Shown here in pieces: positions 34,489-43,127 of a stretch of DNA of 64,000 nucleotides. The DNA is taken from contig NZ_JAWXYB010000018.1 of NCBI RefSeq assembly GCF_033842475.1, positions 2,649,501 through 2,713,500 on the forward strand. The letters are read 5' to 3'. The DNA comes from Acidiphilium acidophilum. GTDB lineage: Bacteria > Pseudomonadota > Alphaproteobacteria > Acetobacterales > Acetobacteraceae. The translations under genes were made by a program, and so were the position numbers. Numbering within the stretch: the first letter of the stretch is position 1; each line of letters begins with the position of its first letter. The notes under the pieces are model-generated. The model ran no database searches, was not told where the DNA came from, and saw only the letters and a list, made by a program, of their open reading frames with translations.

Positions 34489-35381
34489 GCCGCCACCGCC
34501 TCGCCCAGCACGGCCAGCGCCGCCGCCTGAACCCGATCGACCGGGAGCGCGGCCATAGCCGCCTCACCCTCCGGCCCGTCCGCCACCACAAACGCGGTCC
34601 GCAACCCCGCCGGGGCATATTCCGAGGCGCGGGACCGGCCGAACAAACCCAGCGTCGGCGTCCCCGCCGCCGCCGCGAGATGCATCAACCCAGAATCATT
34701 GCCGATGAACAGGTCGCACCGCGCCAAACACGCGGCGGCTTCGGCGACGCTGAGCGCCCCCACCAGATCCACCGAACCGGGCAACCCCGCCAGCACCGGT
34801 GCCGCTGCCGCCCGCTCGTCAGGACCGGGGCCGCCGAACACCACGACCCGCCCGAAATCGAGACGCCGCGCGAGGTCGACGAAACGATCCGCCGGCCAGA
34901 TCTTGCCCTCCCAGTTCGCGGTCGGGCCGAGGCCGAGCACCCGGCCGCTCCCGGCCATCAGCACGTCCGCCCGGGCCCGGTCCGCCGGCGCGGTCCACAC
35001 CACCGGCAGCGGTGCCGGATCGAACCCGCAGGCCTGACCGATCTGGACATAGCGCCGCCCGGGCCGCCGCCCGCCGCGCACGATCACCCGCCGCCCGGCA
35101 CGCAGCGCGTAACCCAAAGCCGAGCCGCGAAAATCGACGATCAGTTCCCAGCGGTCCCGCATCAGGCGCGACCAGAGCGAGACCCAATGCCGCTTGTAAT
35201 CCTGTTTCTCGAAGACGATCAGCCGTTCCAGCCCGGGAAGACGCTCGAACACCCCGCGCGCCGCCGCCCCGCAGGCGACGGTGAGCCGCGCCTCGGGATG
35301 CGCGAGACGGAACCGCTCGACCACGCCCGATGCGATGACGGCGTCACCGAGACGCGAAGACGTGATGAACAGGATACGCAT
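34485..35381 (-). CDS. GT9-family (heptosyltransferase-like) glycosyltransferase
   Basis: A 298-residue protein with the ADP-heptose:LPS heptosyltransferase fold. It starts MRILFITSSRLGDAVIASGV, has LGLGPTANWEGKIWPADRFV (donor phosphate region) and ends its core with LFIGNDSGLMHLAAAAGTPT, the GT9 signature. It is the first gene of the leftward GT9-GT4-asnB-pyrC run. A role in lipopolysaccharide core synthesis is likely from family knowledge. Confidence 0.9.
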   Translation of the reverse strand: MRILFITSSRLGDAVIASGVVERFRLAHPEARLTVACGAAARGVFERLPGLERLIVFEKQDYKRHWVSLWSRLMRDRWELIVDFRGSALGYALRAGRRVIVRGGRRPGRRYVQIGQACGFDPAPLPVVWTAPADRARADVLMAGSGRVLGLGPTANWEGKIWPADRFVDLARRLDFGRVVVFGGPGPDERAAAAPVLAGLPGSVDLVGALSVAEAAACLARCDLFIGNDSGLMHLAAAAGTPTLGLFGRSRASEYAPAGLRTAFVVADGPEGEAAMAALPVDRVQAAALAVLGEAVAA

Positions 35382-35438
35382 GCGGATGCCCTCCTAGCAC
35401 GCCTTGCCGTGATGCGGCCAAGGGGCCACATCGGGCTC

Positions 35439-36269
35439 ATGGCACAACTGGCATACCTGCCCGAACGGGGCGTGATCGAAATCGGCGGGATCGACCGCGT
35501 GGCGTTTCTTCAGGGTCTGGTCTCGAACGACGTCACCCGGGCCGCACCGGGGCACTGCGTCTGGTCGGCCCTGCTGACGCCGCAGGGACGGTATCGGGCG
35601 GAGTTTTTCATCTTCGCAACGGACGATGCCCTGCTGCTCGATGCGCCGCGTATAGCCATCCCCGACATCATCACCCGGCTCTCGCGCTTCCGGCTCCGCA
35701 GCAAGGTAACGCTGACGGATCGGTCCGAGGCGTTCGCCGTCCACGCCGGATGGGATGGCCATGTCGCCACCGGGATCGCTTCACCCGATCCACGGCTGGA
35801 GGCTGCCGGGGTTCGCATCCTGGCCCCGGCGCGGCTCGATGGGTCGGCAGGACCGGAGACCTATCTCGCCCACCGCCTCGCCCTCGGATTGCCCGACCAC
35901 GCCGATCTCGAACCCGATACCACCCTGCTGATGGAAGCGGGTTTCGGCGACCTGCACGGGATCGACTGGGACAAGGGCTGCTATATGGGCCAGGAACTGA
36001 CGGCGCGGACCCGTTATCGCGGCCTGGTCAAGCGCCGCCTCATTCCGGTCGAGGCCGGGTCCGAACTGCCTGAACGCGGCAGCATCACCGCCGGTGAGCG
36101 GGAGGCGGGCGATCTGCGCACCCATAGCGGCCGGCGCGGCCTTGCGATGCTGCGGATCGACCAGCTCGACCAGCCGCTGCGGATCGGCACCATCGCGATC
36201 ACCCCCGCGCTGCCCGACTGGCTTCATCTGCCAGCCACGCCCGCCCCGATTGAAAAGGCCTCAGCATGA
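35439..36269 (+). CDS. ygfZ: YgfZ/GcvT-like folate-dependent Fe-S protein maturation factor
   Basis: A 276-residue aminomethyltransferase-fold protein with the diagnostic motif KGCYMGQELTARTRYRG (about residues 180-196), whose Cys is essential in YgfZ proteins. YgfZ/Iba57 assist repair or formation of [4Fe-4S] clusters, for example in radical-SAM enzymes such as BioB nearby. ATG 35439 gives the family start MAQLAYLPERGVIEIGG. An ATG nine codons earlier is possible. It overlaps the GST gene by 4 bases. Confidence 0.88.
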   Translation: MAQLAYLPERGVIEIGGIDRVAFLQGLVSNDVTRAAPGHCVWSALLTPQGRYRAEFFIFATDDALLLDAPRIAIPDIITRLSRFRLRSKVTLTDRSEAFAVHAGWDGHVATGIASPDPRLEAAGVRILAPARLDGSAGPETYLAHRLALGLPDHADLEPDTTLLMEAGFGDLHGIDWDKGCYMGQELTARTRYRGLVKRRLIPVEAGSELPERGSITAGEREAGDLRTHSGRRGLAMLRIDQLDQPLRIGTIAITPALPDWLHLPATPAPIEKASA

Positions 36270-36931
36270 TCGTCGTCCACCATCTCGAAGCCTCGCGCTC
36301 GCAGCGGATTCTCTGGCTGCTCGAAGAACTCGACCTGAAATACGAGGTCAGGCTCTACAAGCGGAACCCCAAGACCATGCTGGCCCCTGCCAGCCTGAAG
36401 GCGGTGCATCCGCTCGGCAAATCGCCGGTGATCACCGATGGCGACACCACGGTGGCGGAAACCGGGGCGATCATCGAATATATCATCGAGAAATATGGCG
36501 AGGGCCGCCTGATCCCGCCGCCCGGCACCGATGACCGGCGGCGCTATACCTACTGGCTGCACTACGCCGAGGGTTCGGCCATGCCGTATCTGGTGATGAA
36601 GCTGATCTTCACCGAAATGCCGAAACAGGGCCCCCGGATCGTCGCGCCTTTGCTGCGCATGATCGGCAATCAGGTCGGCGAGAAATTCCTCGATCCAAAT
36701 ATCGCGACCCATATCCGGTTCTGGGAGGACAGCCTGGCCAACATGCTCTGGTTCGCCGGACCGGAGTTGACCGGTGCTGACATCATGATGAGCTTTCCGG
36801 TCGAGGCCGCCAATGCGCGCGGGGCGCTGCGGGGCAATTTCCCGCGGATCAATGCCTTCCTTGCGGCGGCCCATGCCCGCCCGGCCTATCAGCGGGCGCT
36901 GGCGAAAGGCGGACCGTACCCCTACGCCTGA
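36266..36931 (+). CDS. Glutathione S-transferase
   Basis: A 221-residue protein with the thioredoxin-like N-domain (HHLEASRSQRILWLLEELDL; substrate-binding AVHPLGKSPVITDGDTTVAE with the Glu-Thr/Ser glutathione contact) and the all-alpha C-domain ending FPRINAFLAAAHARPAYQRA. SRS near residue 10-12 holds the likely catalytic Ser. Overlap with ygfZ suggests co-transcription. The substrate is unknown. Confidence 0.92.
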   Translation: MIVVHHLEASRSQRILWLLEELDLKYEVRLYKRNPKTMLAPASLKAVHPLGKSPVITDGDTTVAETGAIIEYIIEKYGEGRLIPPPGTDDRRRYTYWLHYAEGSAMPYLVMKLIFTEMPKQGPRIVAPLLRMIGNQVGEKFLDPNIATHIRFWEDSLANMLWFAGPELTGADIMMSFPVEAANARGALRGNFPRINAFLAAAHARPAYQRALAKGGPYPYA

Positions 36932-37784
36932 ACCCGACCGAGACGGCGGCACCGCCGACGATCAGGACAGCGGCGGCGAGGATGGTGAGCGACAGGGGCG
37001 ATCGTCCCGTCGCGATCAGCAACGCCGTCGATAAAAGCGGCGCGGCATAGGAGAGCGTTCCCAGAAGGGCGAGATCGCCGTGCTTGGTCGCGTCGTCCCA
37101 CGCGAAGAAGGCGAGCCCGACCGGTCCGATTCCGAGGCCGATCAGGGCGAGCCATTGCAAGTCATCGGGGGCGACGGTCGGCTCGCTCGCCAGATGAACG
37201 ATCAACCCGGCAATGGCGACGACCCCGCAGACCCCGGCGATCAGGTCGCTCGGCACGTCGCTGATCGTGCGATTGACCACCGAATAGAGCGCCCAGACGA
37301 AGGCGGCGGCGAGGGCGCAGAGGTAGCCGAGGGTGGAACCGGTGATGGCCGATGCCGCCGCACCATGTAGGATCAGGATGGTGCCGGTCAGTCCCATGAG
37401 TGCGCCGGCGACGTGCCTGAGATGGAGCCGTCCGCCCGGCAGGAAAGCGGCGAAGATCACGATCAGCAGCGGCCAGAGATAGGCGATCAACCCGGCCTGT
37501 GCGGGCGGCGCATGGTCGAGCGCGGTGAAATACAGCGCGTGGTAGGAGAATAATCCGATCGTGCCGATCGCCCAGGCACGCGGTGCCTGACGGAGCTGGC
37601 CGAGCCGCCCCCGCGATGCGAGCACGAGGAGACCCGCTGCGCTCGCCACCGCGAAACTGATGGTCAGGGTTTCGAACGGCGGGATTCCCCGCGTGGTCAC
37701 CGAGAGCAGGGCCAATGTGGACCAGAGCAGGATGGCGATGACGCCGGTTGCCGTGGCGCGTGCGGCCCGGCTCAGAGGCGGCAT
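36849..37784 (-). CDS. EamA/DMT-family transporter
   Basis: A 311-residue ten-helix membrane protein made of two EamA repeats (AIGTIGLFSYHALYFTALDH; GLTGTILILHGAAASAITGS; GIGPVGLAFFAWDDATKHGD). DMT exporters move amino acids or metabolites, and the substrate here is unknown. The start at 37784 is 13 bp after the nitronate monooxygenase stop. The last 83 bp overlap the 3' end of the convergent GST gene, which is unusual in extent. The C-terminal tail (GTVRLSPAPADRPGG) may be poorly conserved. Confidence 0.85.
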   Translation of the reverse strand: MPPLSRAARATATGVIAILLWSTLALLSVTTRGIPPFETLTISFAVASAAGLLVLASRGRLGQLRQAPRAWAIGTIGLFSYHALYFTALDHAPPAQAGLIAYLWPLLIVIFAAFLPGGRLHLRHVAGALMGLTGTILILHGAAASAITGSTLGYLCALAAAFVWALYSVVNRTISDVPSDLIAGVCGVVAIAGLIVHLASEPTVAPDDLQWLALIGLGIGPVGLAFFAWDDATKHGDLALLGTLSYAAPLLSTALLIATGRSPLSLTILAAAVLIVGGAAVSVGFRRRGTVRLSPAPADRPGGHGPPQGRH

Positions 37785-37797
37785 GACGCCCGGTGGG

Positions 37798-38754
37798 TCA
37801 CCCGCAAAGCGCCCGCCTCGCCGCACGATACTCGGCGATCAGCCGTTCGACCCGGATGCGGGCCGGCACCACCGCATCGATCGCGCCGATCCCCTGGCCC
37901 GAACCCCAGATATCCTTCCATGCCTTGGCCTTGGCACCTTCATGGAAATTCATCGCCGAGGCATCGCTCTGCGGCAGGGCATCGGGGTCGAGCCCGGCGG
38001 CGAGGATGCTGGGGCGCAGATAATTGCCGTGCACCCCGGTGAACAGATTGGTGTAGACGATGTCGCCGGCACCGCCATCGACGATCGCCTGCTTGTAGGG
38101 GGCCGAGGCATTGGCTTCGTCGGTCGCGATGAAGGCCGAGCCGATATAGGCGAAATCCGCCCCCATCGCCTCCGCCGCCAGCACCGAGCGCCCGGTCGCG
38201 ATCGCGCCCGACAGCGCCAGTGGCCCGTCGAACCAGGCGCGGATTTCCTGCACCAGCGCGAAGGGCGAAATCGTCCCGGCATGGCCGCCGGCACCCGCCG
38301 CCACCGCGATCAGCCCATCGGCGCCCTTCTCGATCGCTTTATGTGCGAAGCGATTGTCGATGATGTCGTGCAGCACGATGCCGCCATAGGAATGGACCGC
38401 CGCATTGACCTCCGGCCTTGCGCCGAGCGAGGTGATCACCAGCGGCACGCGATGCTTCACGCAGAGTTCGAGGTCGCGTTCGAGCCGCGCATTCGAGCGG
38501 TGGACGATCTGGTTGACCGCGAACGGGGCAGCGGGCCGGTCGGGGTTGGCCTTGTCCCACGCGGCCAGCGCCTCGGCGATTTCGGCGAGCCAGTCATCGA
38601 GCATCGCCTCGGGTCGTGCGTTGAGCGCGGGAAACGAGCCGACGATGCCTGCGGTGCATTGCGCGATCACCAGAGCCGGGTTCGAGAGGATGAACAGCGG
38701 TGAGCCGATCACCGGAATCGCCAGACGGTTCCGTAACGACGGGGGAATGCTCAT
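37798..38754 (-). CDS. Nitronate monooxygenase-like flavoprotein
   Basis: A 318-residue TIM-barrel FMN enzyme. The N-terminus is NRLAIPVIGSPLFILSNPAL, the FMN phosphate region is ADGLIAVAAGAGGHAGTISP and GADFAYIGSAFIATDEA, and VVPARIRVERLIAEY ends the protein. It oxidises alkyl nitronates in characterised relatives. It forms a leftward pair with the EamA transporter. It lies 31 bp downstream of the mbfA stop on the same strand. Confidence 0.9.
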   Translation of the reverse strand: MSIPPSLRNRLAIPVIGSPLFILSNPALVIAQCTAGIVGSFPALNARPEAMLDDWLAEIAEALAAWDKANPDRPAAPFAVNQIVHRSNARLERDLELCVKHRVPLVITSLGARPEVNAAVHSYGGIVLHDIIDNRFAHKAIEKGADGLIAVAAGAGGHAGTISPFALVQEIRAWFDGPLALSGAIATGRSVLAAEAMGADFAYIGSAFIATDEANASAPYKQAIVDGGAGDIVYTNLFTGVHGNYLRPSILAAGLDPDALPQSDASAMNFHEGAKAKAWKDIWGSGQGIGAIDAVVPARIRVERLIAEYRAARRALCG

Positions 38755-38785
38755 CCCCCGTCTCTGCCGCCGGTTTCCCTAAACG

Positions 38786-39742
38786 TCAACTACTCCCGAT
38801 CAGGATGCCGACACCGAACACGATCGCCCCGCCGAGCGCCACCTGCATCGCGGCGCGGACCGGCGAGGTATCCATGTAATGGGCGCGAATCCACGAGATC
38901 ACCGCGAGTTCGATCACCACCACGCCCACCGCCAGCGCCATCGCGATCCTGAAATCGGGGATCAGGAAGGGCAGCGTGTGGCCGATGCCGCCGAGCGTGG
39001 TCATGACCCCGGTGATGACCCCGCGCATGATCGGCGAGCCGCGCCCGGTCAGGCTGCCATCGTCCGACAAGGCTTCGGCGAAGGCCATCGAGATGCCGGC
39101 GCCGAGCGAGGCTGCGATGCCGACGATGAAGGCATCCTGCGGCCGGTCGGTCGCGAAGGCGGCGGCGAAAACCGGCGCGAGGGTGGAGACCGAACCGTCC
39201 ATCAGTCCGGCGAGACCCGGCTGGATGTAGCGCAGCACGAAGTTGCGCCGCGCGGTATCGTCCTCATGGGAGACCACGGTCTGCGGCAGGTTTTCCTCGG
39301 TCAACTGGTCGGCGATGCGCTCGTGGCCGGCCTCGGCCTCGGCGAGATCGCCCAGCAGCTTGCGGATCGAGGGGTCGGAACTGCGGCTGGCGGCGAGGCG
39401 ATAGAACCGCGCGGTTTCGACCTCCATGCTCTCGGCGAGCTTGCGGACATCCTTGATCGAGGGCTTGGGCAGTTGCCAGAGGGTTTTGCGATGGAGAAAC
39501 CCGCGCACGTCGTGGCGGCGGATCAGGGGGATGTGATCGCCGAATTTTTCCTGGAACAGGTCGATCAGGCGGCGGCGATGCTCGCTTTCCTCCGCCGCCA
39601 TGTCGAAGAACACCTTGGCCGAGCCGGGGAAATCGGCGTGCAGGCTTTCGGCGATATCCATGTAGATCCGGCCGTCCTCCTCCTCGGCGCCGATGGCGAG
39701 GGCGAGGATTTCACGTTCGCTGAGTTCTGAGAAATTTCGCAT
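38786..39742 (-). CDS. mbfA: Membrane-bound ferritin MbfA (ferritin-VIT1 fusion)
   Basis: A 318-residue protein with two domains. Residues 1-150 are an erythrin-type ferritin diiron domain (LALAIGAEEEDGRIYMDIAE, FFDMAAEESEHRRRLIDLF, DLAEAEAGHERIADQL). Residues 160-318 are a VIT1-like membrane domain (GLAGLMDGSVSTLAPVFAAA, GAGISMAFAEALSDDG). MbfA exports iron and protects against acid plus iron plus peroxide stress, useful in iron-rich acid habitats. The start context gives the family N-terminus. A Fur-like box lies 51 bp upstream. Confidence 0.93.
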   Translation of the reverse strand: MRNFSELSEREILALAIGAEEEDGRIYMDIAESLHADFPGSAKVFFDMAAEESEHRRRLIDLFQEKFGDHIPLIRRHDVRGFLHRKTLWQLPKPSIKDVRKLAESMEVETARFYRLAASRSSDPSIRKLLGDLAEAEAGHERIADQLTEENLPQTVVSHEDDTARRNFVLRYIQPGLAGLMDGSVSTLAPVFAAAFATDRPQDAFIVGIAASLGAGISMAFAEALSDDGSLTGRGSPIMRGVITGVMTTLGGIGHTLPFLIPDFRIAMALAVGVVVIELAVISWIRAHYMDTSPVRAAMQVALGGAIVFGVGILIGSS

Positions 39743-39792
39743 TGCGGCAAAATGCAGTCGCCGCGAGGATTGGTCAAGATTTCAGTTTTATT

Positions 39793-39807
39793 TGATAGTT
39801 ATTCGCA
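39793..39807. promoter_or_regulatory. Candidate iron-responsive (Fur-type) box upstream of mbfA
   Basis: TGATAGTTATTCGCA matches the 15-mer Fur consensus TGATAATTATTATCA at 12 positions and stands out as AT-rich in the 133-bp gap between mbfA (leftward) and the TPR-sulfotransferase (rightward). A TTGACC hexamer on the minus strand at 39772-39777 could be the mbfA -35 box. Confidence 0.35.
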
Positions 39808-39875
39808 TTCGCAGATCGAAGTCCGGTCGATCCCGGCACACTTGCACCGTCGCCGAAACCCTGCATGATCCACCC

Positions 39876-41750
39876 ATGAGTGCAACGACCCTGTCGATCC
39901 GGACCGAGATCGATCCCACCCCCTGCACCTGCGGCTCCGGATTGCGGGCCGTGCGGTGCTGCCGCCTGACCAGTGCGGGCTTGCCCGACCCTGCTAATCA
40001 CGCCGTGCTCGATCCGTTGCTGGAGACAGCGCGCACCGCCCGCACCGCCAACCACAACCGCGAGGCCGAACGGCATTTGCTGCAACTGCTCGATCTCGCC
40101 CCCCATCACCGCGAAGGGCTTCGCCTCCTGTTCGAGATACGCCGGGGCGAGGGGCGGATGGCGGCGGCGGAGGCGCTGATCGCGCGGATTGCGGCATTGC
40201 CGCCCGATGTCGCGGCGGCGCATGTCCAGCACGCGCAACTGCTGATCAATCAGGGCCGCCACGCCGAGGCCGAAGCACCGTCCCGCCGCGCCGCCACGCT
40301 GATGCCGCGCGACCCGACCATCCAGCACATCCTCGGGATCGTGTTCACCGAGACCGGGCGGCTCGCTGCCGGGGAACGCCACTACAGGATGGCGCTGGCC
40401 TTCGGCGATGGGCGGGATGCCGCGTTGCTCGGCAACCTCGCCTGGAACCTCCGCCAGCAGGGGCGGCTCGACGAAGCCGCTGCCACCTACGAGGCCACGC
40501 TGGCGCTGCGCCGCGAGAATGCGCGCGGCCTTGCCGGTTATGCCCAGGTCGAGGCCGGGCGGTTGCGGCTCGATGCTGCCGAGGCGCTGCTGAACGAGGC
40601 GAGCGGGCTTGCCCCGTCCGACCGGATGATCGCGGTGCTGGCGGCGCTGACCCGGCTGCATCGCGGCGATCCCGAGGCGGCGCTCGCGCGGATCGAGGCG
40701 ACGGCGGCGGCGATCGCGCCGCAATCGCTGGTCGCGACCGAATATGCGGCAAAGGGCCAGGCGCTGGAGCGGCTCGGCAGGTATGAGGAGGCGTGGGCGT
40801 GCTATGTGGCGGGGCGGAATTTCCAGCGCGAGCGGGCGAAGCGCGCGTTCGATCCCGCGCCGATCGCCTCCCGCCTCGCCGCGGTGAAATCGCTGTTCAT
40901 GGCCGACCGGCTCGCCGGACTTGGTCGGCCCGGGCCGATCGCCGGGGCGGCAACGCCGGTTTTTCTGCTCGGGACGCCGCGCGCCGGGACCTCGTTGCTC
41001 GAACAGATGCTGATGCAGAGCCCCGCGATCGACCCGGCGGATACCCGCGCGCCTTTGCCGGAGCTGTCGCGGCTGCTGCCGGCCCTGGTCAGCGGCTTCG
41101 GCGGCGAGGCGCTCGGGTTTCCCGAGGCGCTGCTCGCGACCGCCGCCGGCGAGCAGCGCGATATTCTGCCGATGCTCGCGAACCGCTATCAGGCCCTGCT
41201 GCGCGCTGCCGGCGCGACGACCGGGGAGACCCGTTTCGTGACCGATCGCAACCCCGATCTGCCCTGGCTGCTCGGGTTCGCCGCCGCGCTGTTTCCGCTG
41301 GCGCCGGTGATCCATGTGATCCGCCATCCGCTCGACGCGCTGGTTTCGGCCTTCGCGCAGGACAAGCTCTACGAGGGCAATGCCGGGGTGACGCTGCGGG
41401 GCATGGCCACCCTGTTCGATGCCCAGATGAGCGCGATCGGGCAGGTTCGGGGCCAGACCACGCTGCGCTACCTGCCGGTGCGCTACGAGGATCTGGTGCG
41501 CCGCCCGGCGGCGACGCTGCAATCCGTGCTCGATTTCATCGGGATGGCGGCGGATGCGGGCGAATTGCTCACCGCCCCGCCGCGCGCGGTGCCACGGGTG
41601 CCAGCGCATCGCGCGGTGCATCGCGCGGCGCATGAGGGGGCGGTGGGCAGGTATCGGCGGTTCGGCGATGTGTTCGGCGAGGCGATGCCGCTGCTTTCGC
41701 CCTGGATCGCGCAGCTCGGATACGGCGAGCAGCGGGACCTTGCGGCATGA
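39876..41750 (+). CDS. SEC-C-like zinc motif + TPR + sulfotransferase protein
   Basis: A 624-residue protein. Residues 17-29 carry a Zn-binding SEC-C-like motif (CTCGSGLRAVRCC). Residues about 45-380 are TPR helices (GNLAWNLRQQGRLDEAAATY). The C-terminal third is a sulfotransferase with the PAPS loop PVFLLGTPRAGTSLLEQMLM and the second PAPS contact VIHVIRHPLDALVSAF. Such proteins could sulfate tyrosines or surface sugars. The start at ATG 39876 is taken because the zinc motif follows at once. A paralogue lies at 61219-63024. It overlaps the next gene by 4 bases. Confidence 0.85.
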   Translation: MSATTLSIRTEIDPTPCTCGSGLRAVRCCRLTSAGLPDPANHAVLDPLLETARTARTANHNREAERHLLQLLDLAPHHREGLRLLFEIRRGEGRMAAAEALIARIAALPPDVAAAHVQHAQLLINQGRHAEAEAPSRRAATLMPRDPTIQHILGIVFTETGRLAAGERHYRMALAFGDGRDAALLGNLAWNLRQQGRLDEAAATYEATLALRRENARGLAGYAQVEAGRLRLDAAEALLNEASGLAPSDRMIAVLAALTRLHRGDPEAALARIEATAAAIAPQSLVATEYAAKGQALERLGRYEEAWACYVAGRNFQRERAKRAFDPAPIASRLAAVKSLFMADRLAGLGRPGPIAGAATPVFLLGTPRAGTSLLEQMLMQSPAIDPADTRAPLPELSRLLPALVSGFGGEALGFPEALLATAAGEQRDILPMLANRYQALLRAAGATTGETRFVTDRNPDLPWLLGFAAALFPLAPVIHVIRHPLDALVSAFAQDKLYEGNAGVTLRGMATLFDAQMSAIGQVRGQTTLRYLPVRYEDLVRRPAATLQSVLDFIGMAADAGELLTAPPRAVPRVPAHRAVHRAAHEGAVGRYRRFGDVFGEAMPLLSPWIAQLGYGEQRDLAA

Positions 41751-43114
41751 GCGGTGCCGCGGGGGTGAAGGTCACTTTGGGCGAGGTGCTGAACGAGATC
41801 AGCGCCTATGAGCGCGATGGCCGGCTGGAAGATGCCGAGGCGCTGGCCGAACGGGTGCTGCAGGCGGCACCCGAGCATCCGCACGTGCTGCATCTGTCCG
41901 GGATCGTTGCGTACCGGCGCGGCAAGATCCCGCTCGCGATCGAGCGGATGGAGAAATCGCTCGAACTTTCGCCGGGCGTCGCGGTCTATCCGCGCAATAT
42001 GTGCGAGATCTATCGGGGGGCCGGGCGGCTCGACGATGCGCTGCGCATGGCCGAGCGGGCGGTGGAACTCGCCCCCGAGGATAGCCGGGCTCATTTCAAT
42101 CATGCCCTGATCTGTTACGAGCGCCGCGAACTCGATGCCGCGCTGGCGGCGGCGGACCGGTCGATTGAACTGGACCCCGCGTTTCCCGAGGCGCATTTCG
42201 AACGGGCCGAAGTCCTGCTGCTCGGCGGGCGGCTCGCCGAGGGCTGGGAGAGCTACGAGTGGCGGTTCAAGCTGAAACAGGCCGAGGGCATGCTGCCCAA
42301 GACCGACAAGCCGCAATGGGACGGCAACCCGCTGCCCGAGGGCAGGCTGCTGATCGTGGCGGATCAGGGGTTCGGCGACTGCATCCAGTTCGGGCGTTAC
42401 ATTCCCTGGGCCGCCGAGCGTGCGCCGAAGCCGGTACTTGCGTGCAGCGGTGACCTCGTGCCGATTTTGCGCCAGATTCCGGGGCTCGGGCGGATCGTGA
42501 CGCGCTGGGAGACCACCGGGGAGTTCGACGCCTATATGCCGCTGTCGGGCATGCCGCGCCTGGCCGGGACGACGCTGGAGACGATTCCCGCCACGATCCC
42601 GTATCTGCATCCCGATCCCGCGAAAATCGCGGCGTGGCGGCAGCGGATCGAGGCGCTGACCCCGCAGGGCAAAAAGCGCGTCGGGCTGGTCTGGGCCGGG
42701 CGGCCGACCCACAAGAACGACCGCAAACGGACCGTGAAACTCGAACAATTCGCGCCGCTGTTCGCGCGCGGCGACATCGCGATCGTCACGGTGCAGAAGG
42801 GCGACCAGATCGCGCAGGTCGGCGGCTATTTCGGGGCGGCGCCGCTGGTCAATCTCGGGCCGAGCATCCATGATTTCACCGATACGCTGGCGATATTGCA
42901 GAGCCTCGACCGGCTGGTGACGATCGATACCTCGGTCGCGCATCTTGCCGGGGCTTCCGGCGTGGCGACCTCGGTGATCCTGCCCTATGCGCCGGACTGG
43001 CGCTGGCTGCTCGACCGGGACGACACGCCCTGGTATCCCTCGCTGCGGCTGTATCGCCAGCAGCGGCCCTATGAGTGGGCAGGCGTGATCGAACGTCTGG
43101 CCGCCGAGCTTTGA
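41747..43114 (+). CDS. TPR protein with C-terminal GT9-like glycosyltransferase domain
   Basis: A 455-residue protein. TPR units fill residues about 10-185 (EHPHVLHLSGIVAYRRGKIP; LERAEVLLLGGRLAEGWESY-type repeats). A region from about 195 (LLIVADQGFGDCIQFGRYIP) through KKRVGLVWAGRPTHKNDRKR to LVTIDTSVAHLAGASG resembles the heptosyltransferase fold seen in bacterial TPR-GT proteins of protein or flagellin glycosylation. ATGA overlap with the TPR-sulfotransferase suggests they modify the same target. The acceptor is unknown. Confidence 0.85.
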   Translation: MSGAAGVKVTLGEVLNEISAYERDGRLEDAEALAERVLQAAPEHPHVLHLSGIVAYRRGKIPLAIERMEKSLELSPGVAVYPRNMCEIYRGAGRLDDALRMAERAVELAPEDSRAHFNHALICYERRELDAALAAADRSIELDPAFPEAHFERAEVLLLGGRLAEGWESYEWRFKLKQAEGMLPKTDKPQWDGNPLPEGRLLIVADQGFGDCIQFGRYIPWAAERAPKPVLACSGDLVPILRQIPGLGRIVTRWETTGEFDAYMPLSGMPRLAGTTLETIPATIPYLHPDPAKIAAWRQRIEALTPQGKKRVGLVWAGRPTHKNDRKRTVKLEQFAPLFARGDIAIVTVQKGDQIAQVGGYFGAAPLVNLGPSIHDFTDTLAILQSLDRLVTIDTSVAHLAGASGVATSVILPYAPDWRWLLDRDDTPWYPSLRLYRQQRPYEWAGVIERLAAEL

Positions 43115-43127
43115 CGTTCCGGATCGG

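Noticed and set aside
35382-39875. oriC at the skew switch
   Set aside because: Only one weak DnaA-box-like string (TTATTCGCA near 39799) was seen and no origin-linked genes. The skew change is reported, but an origin is not claimed.
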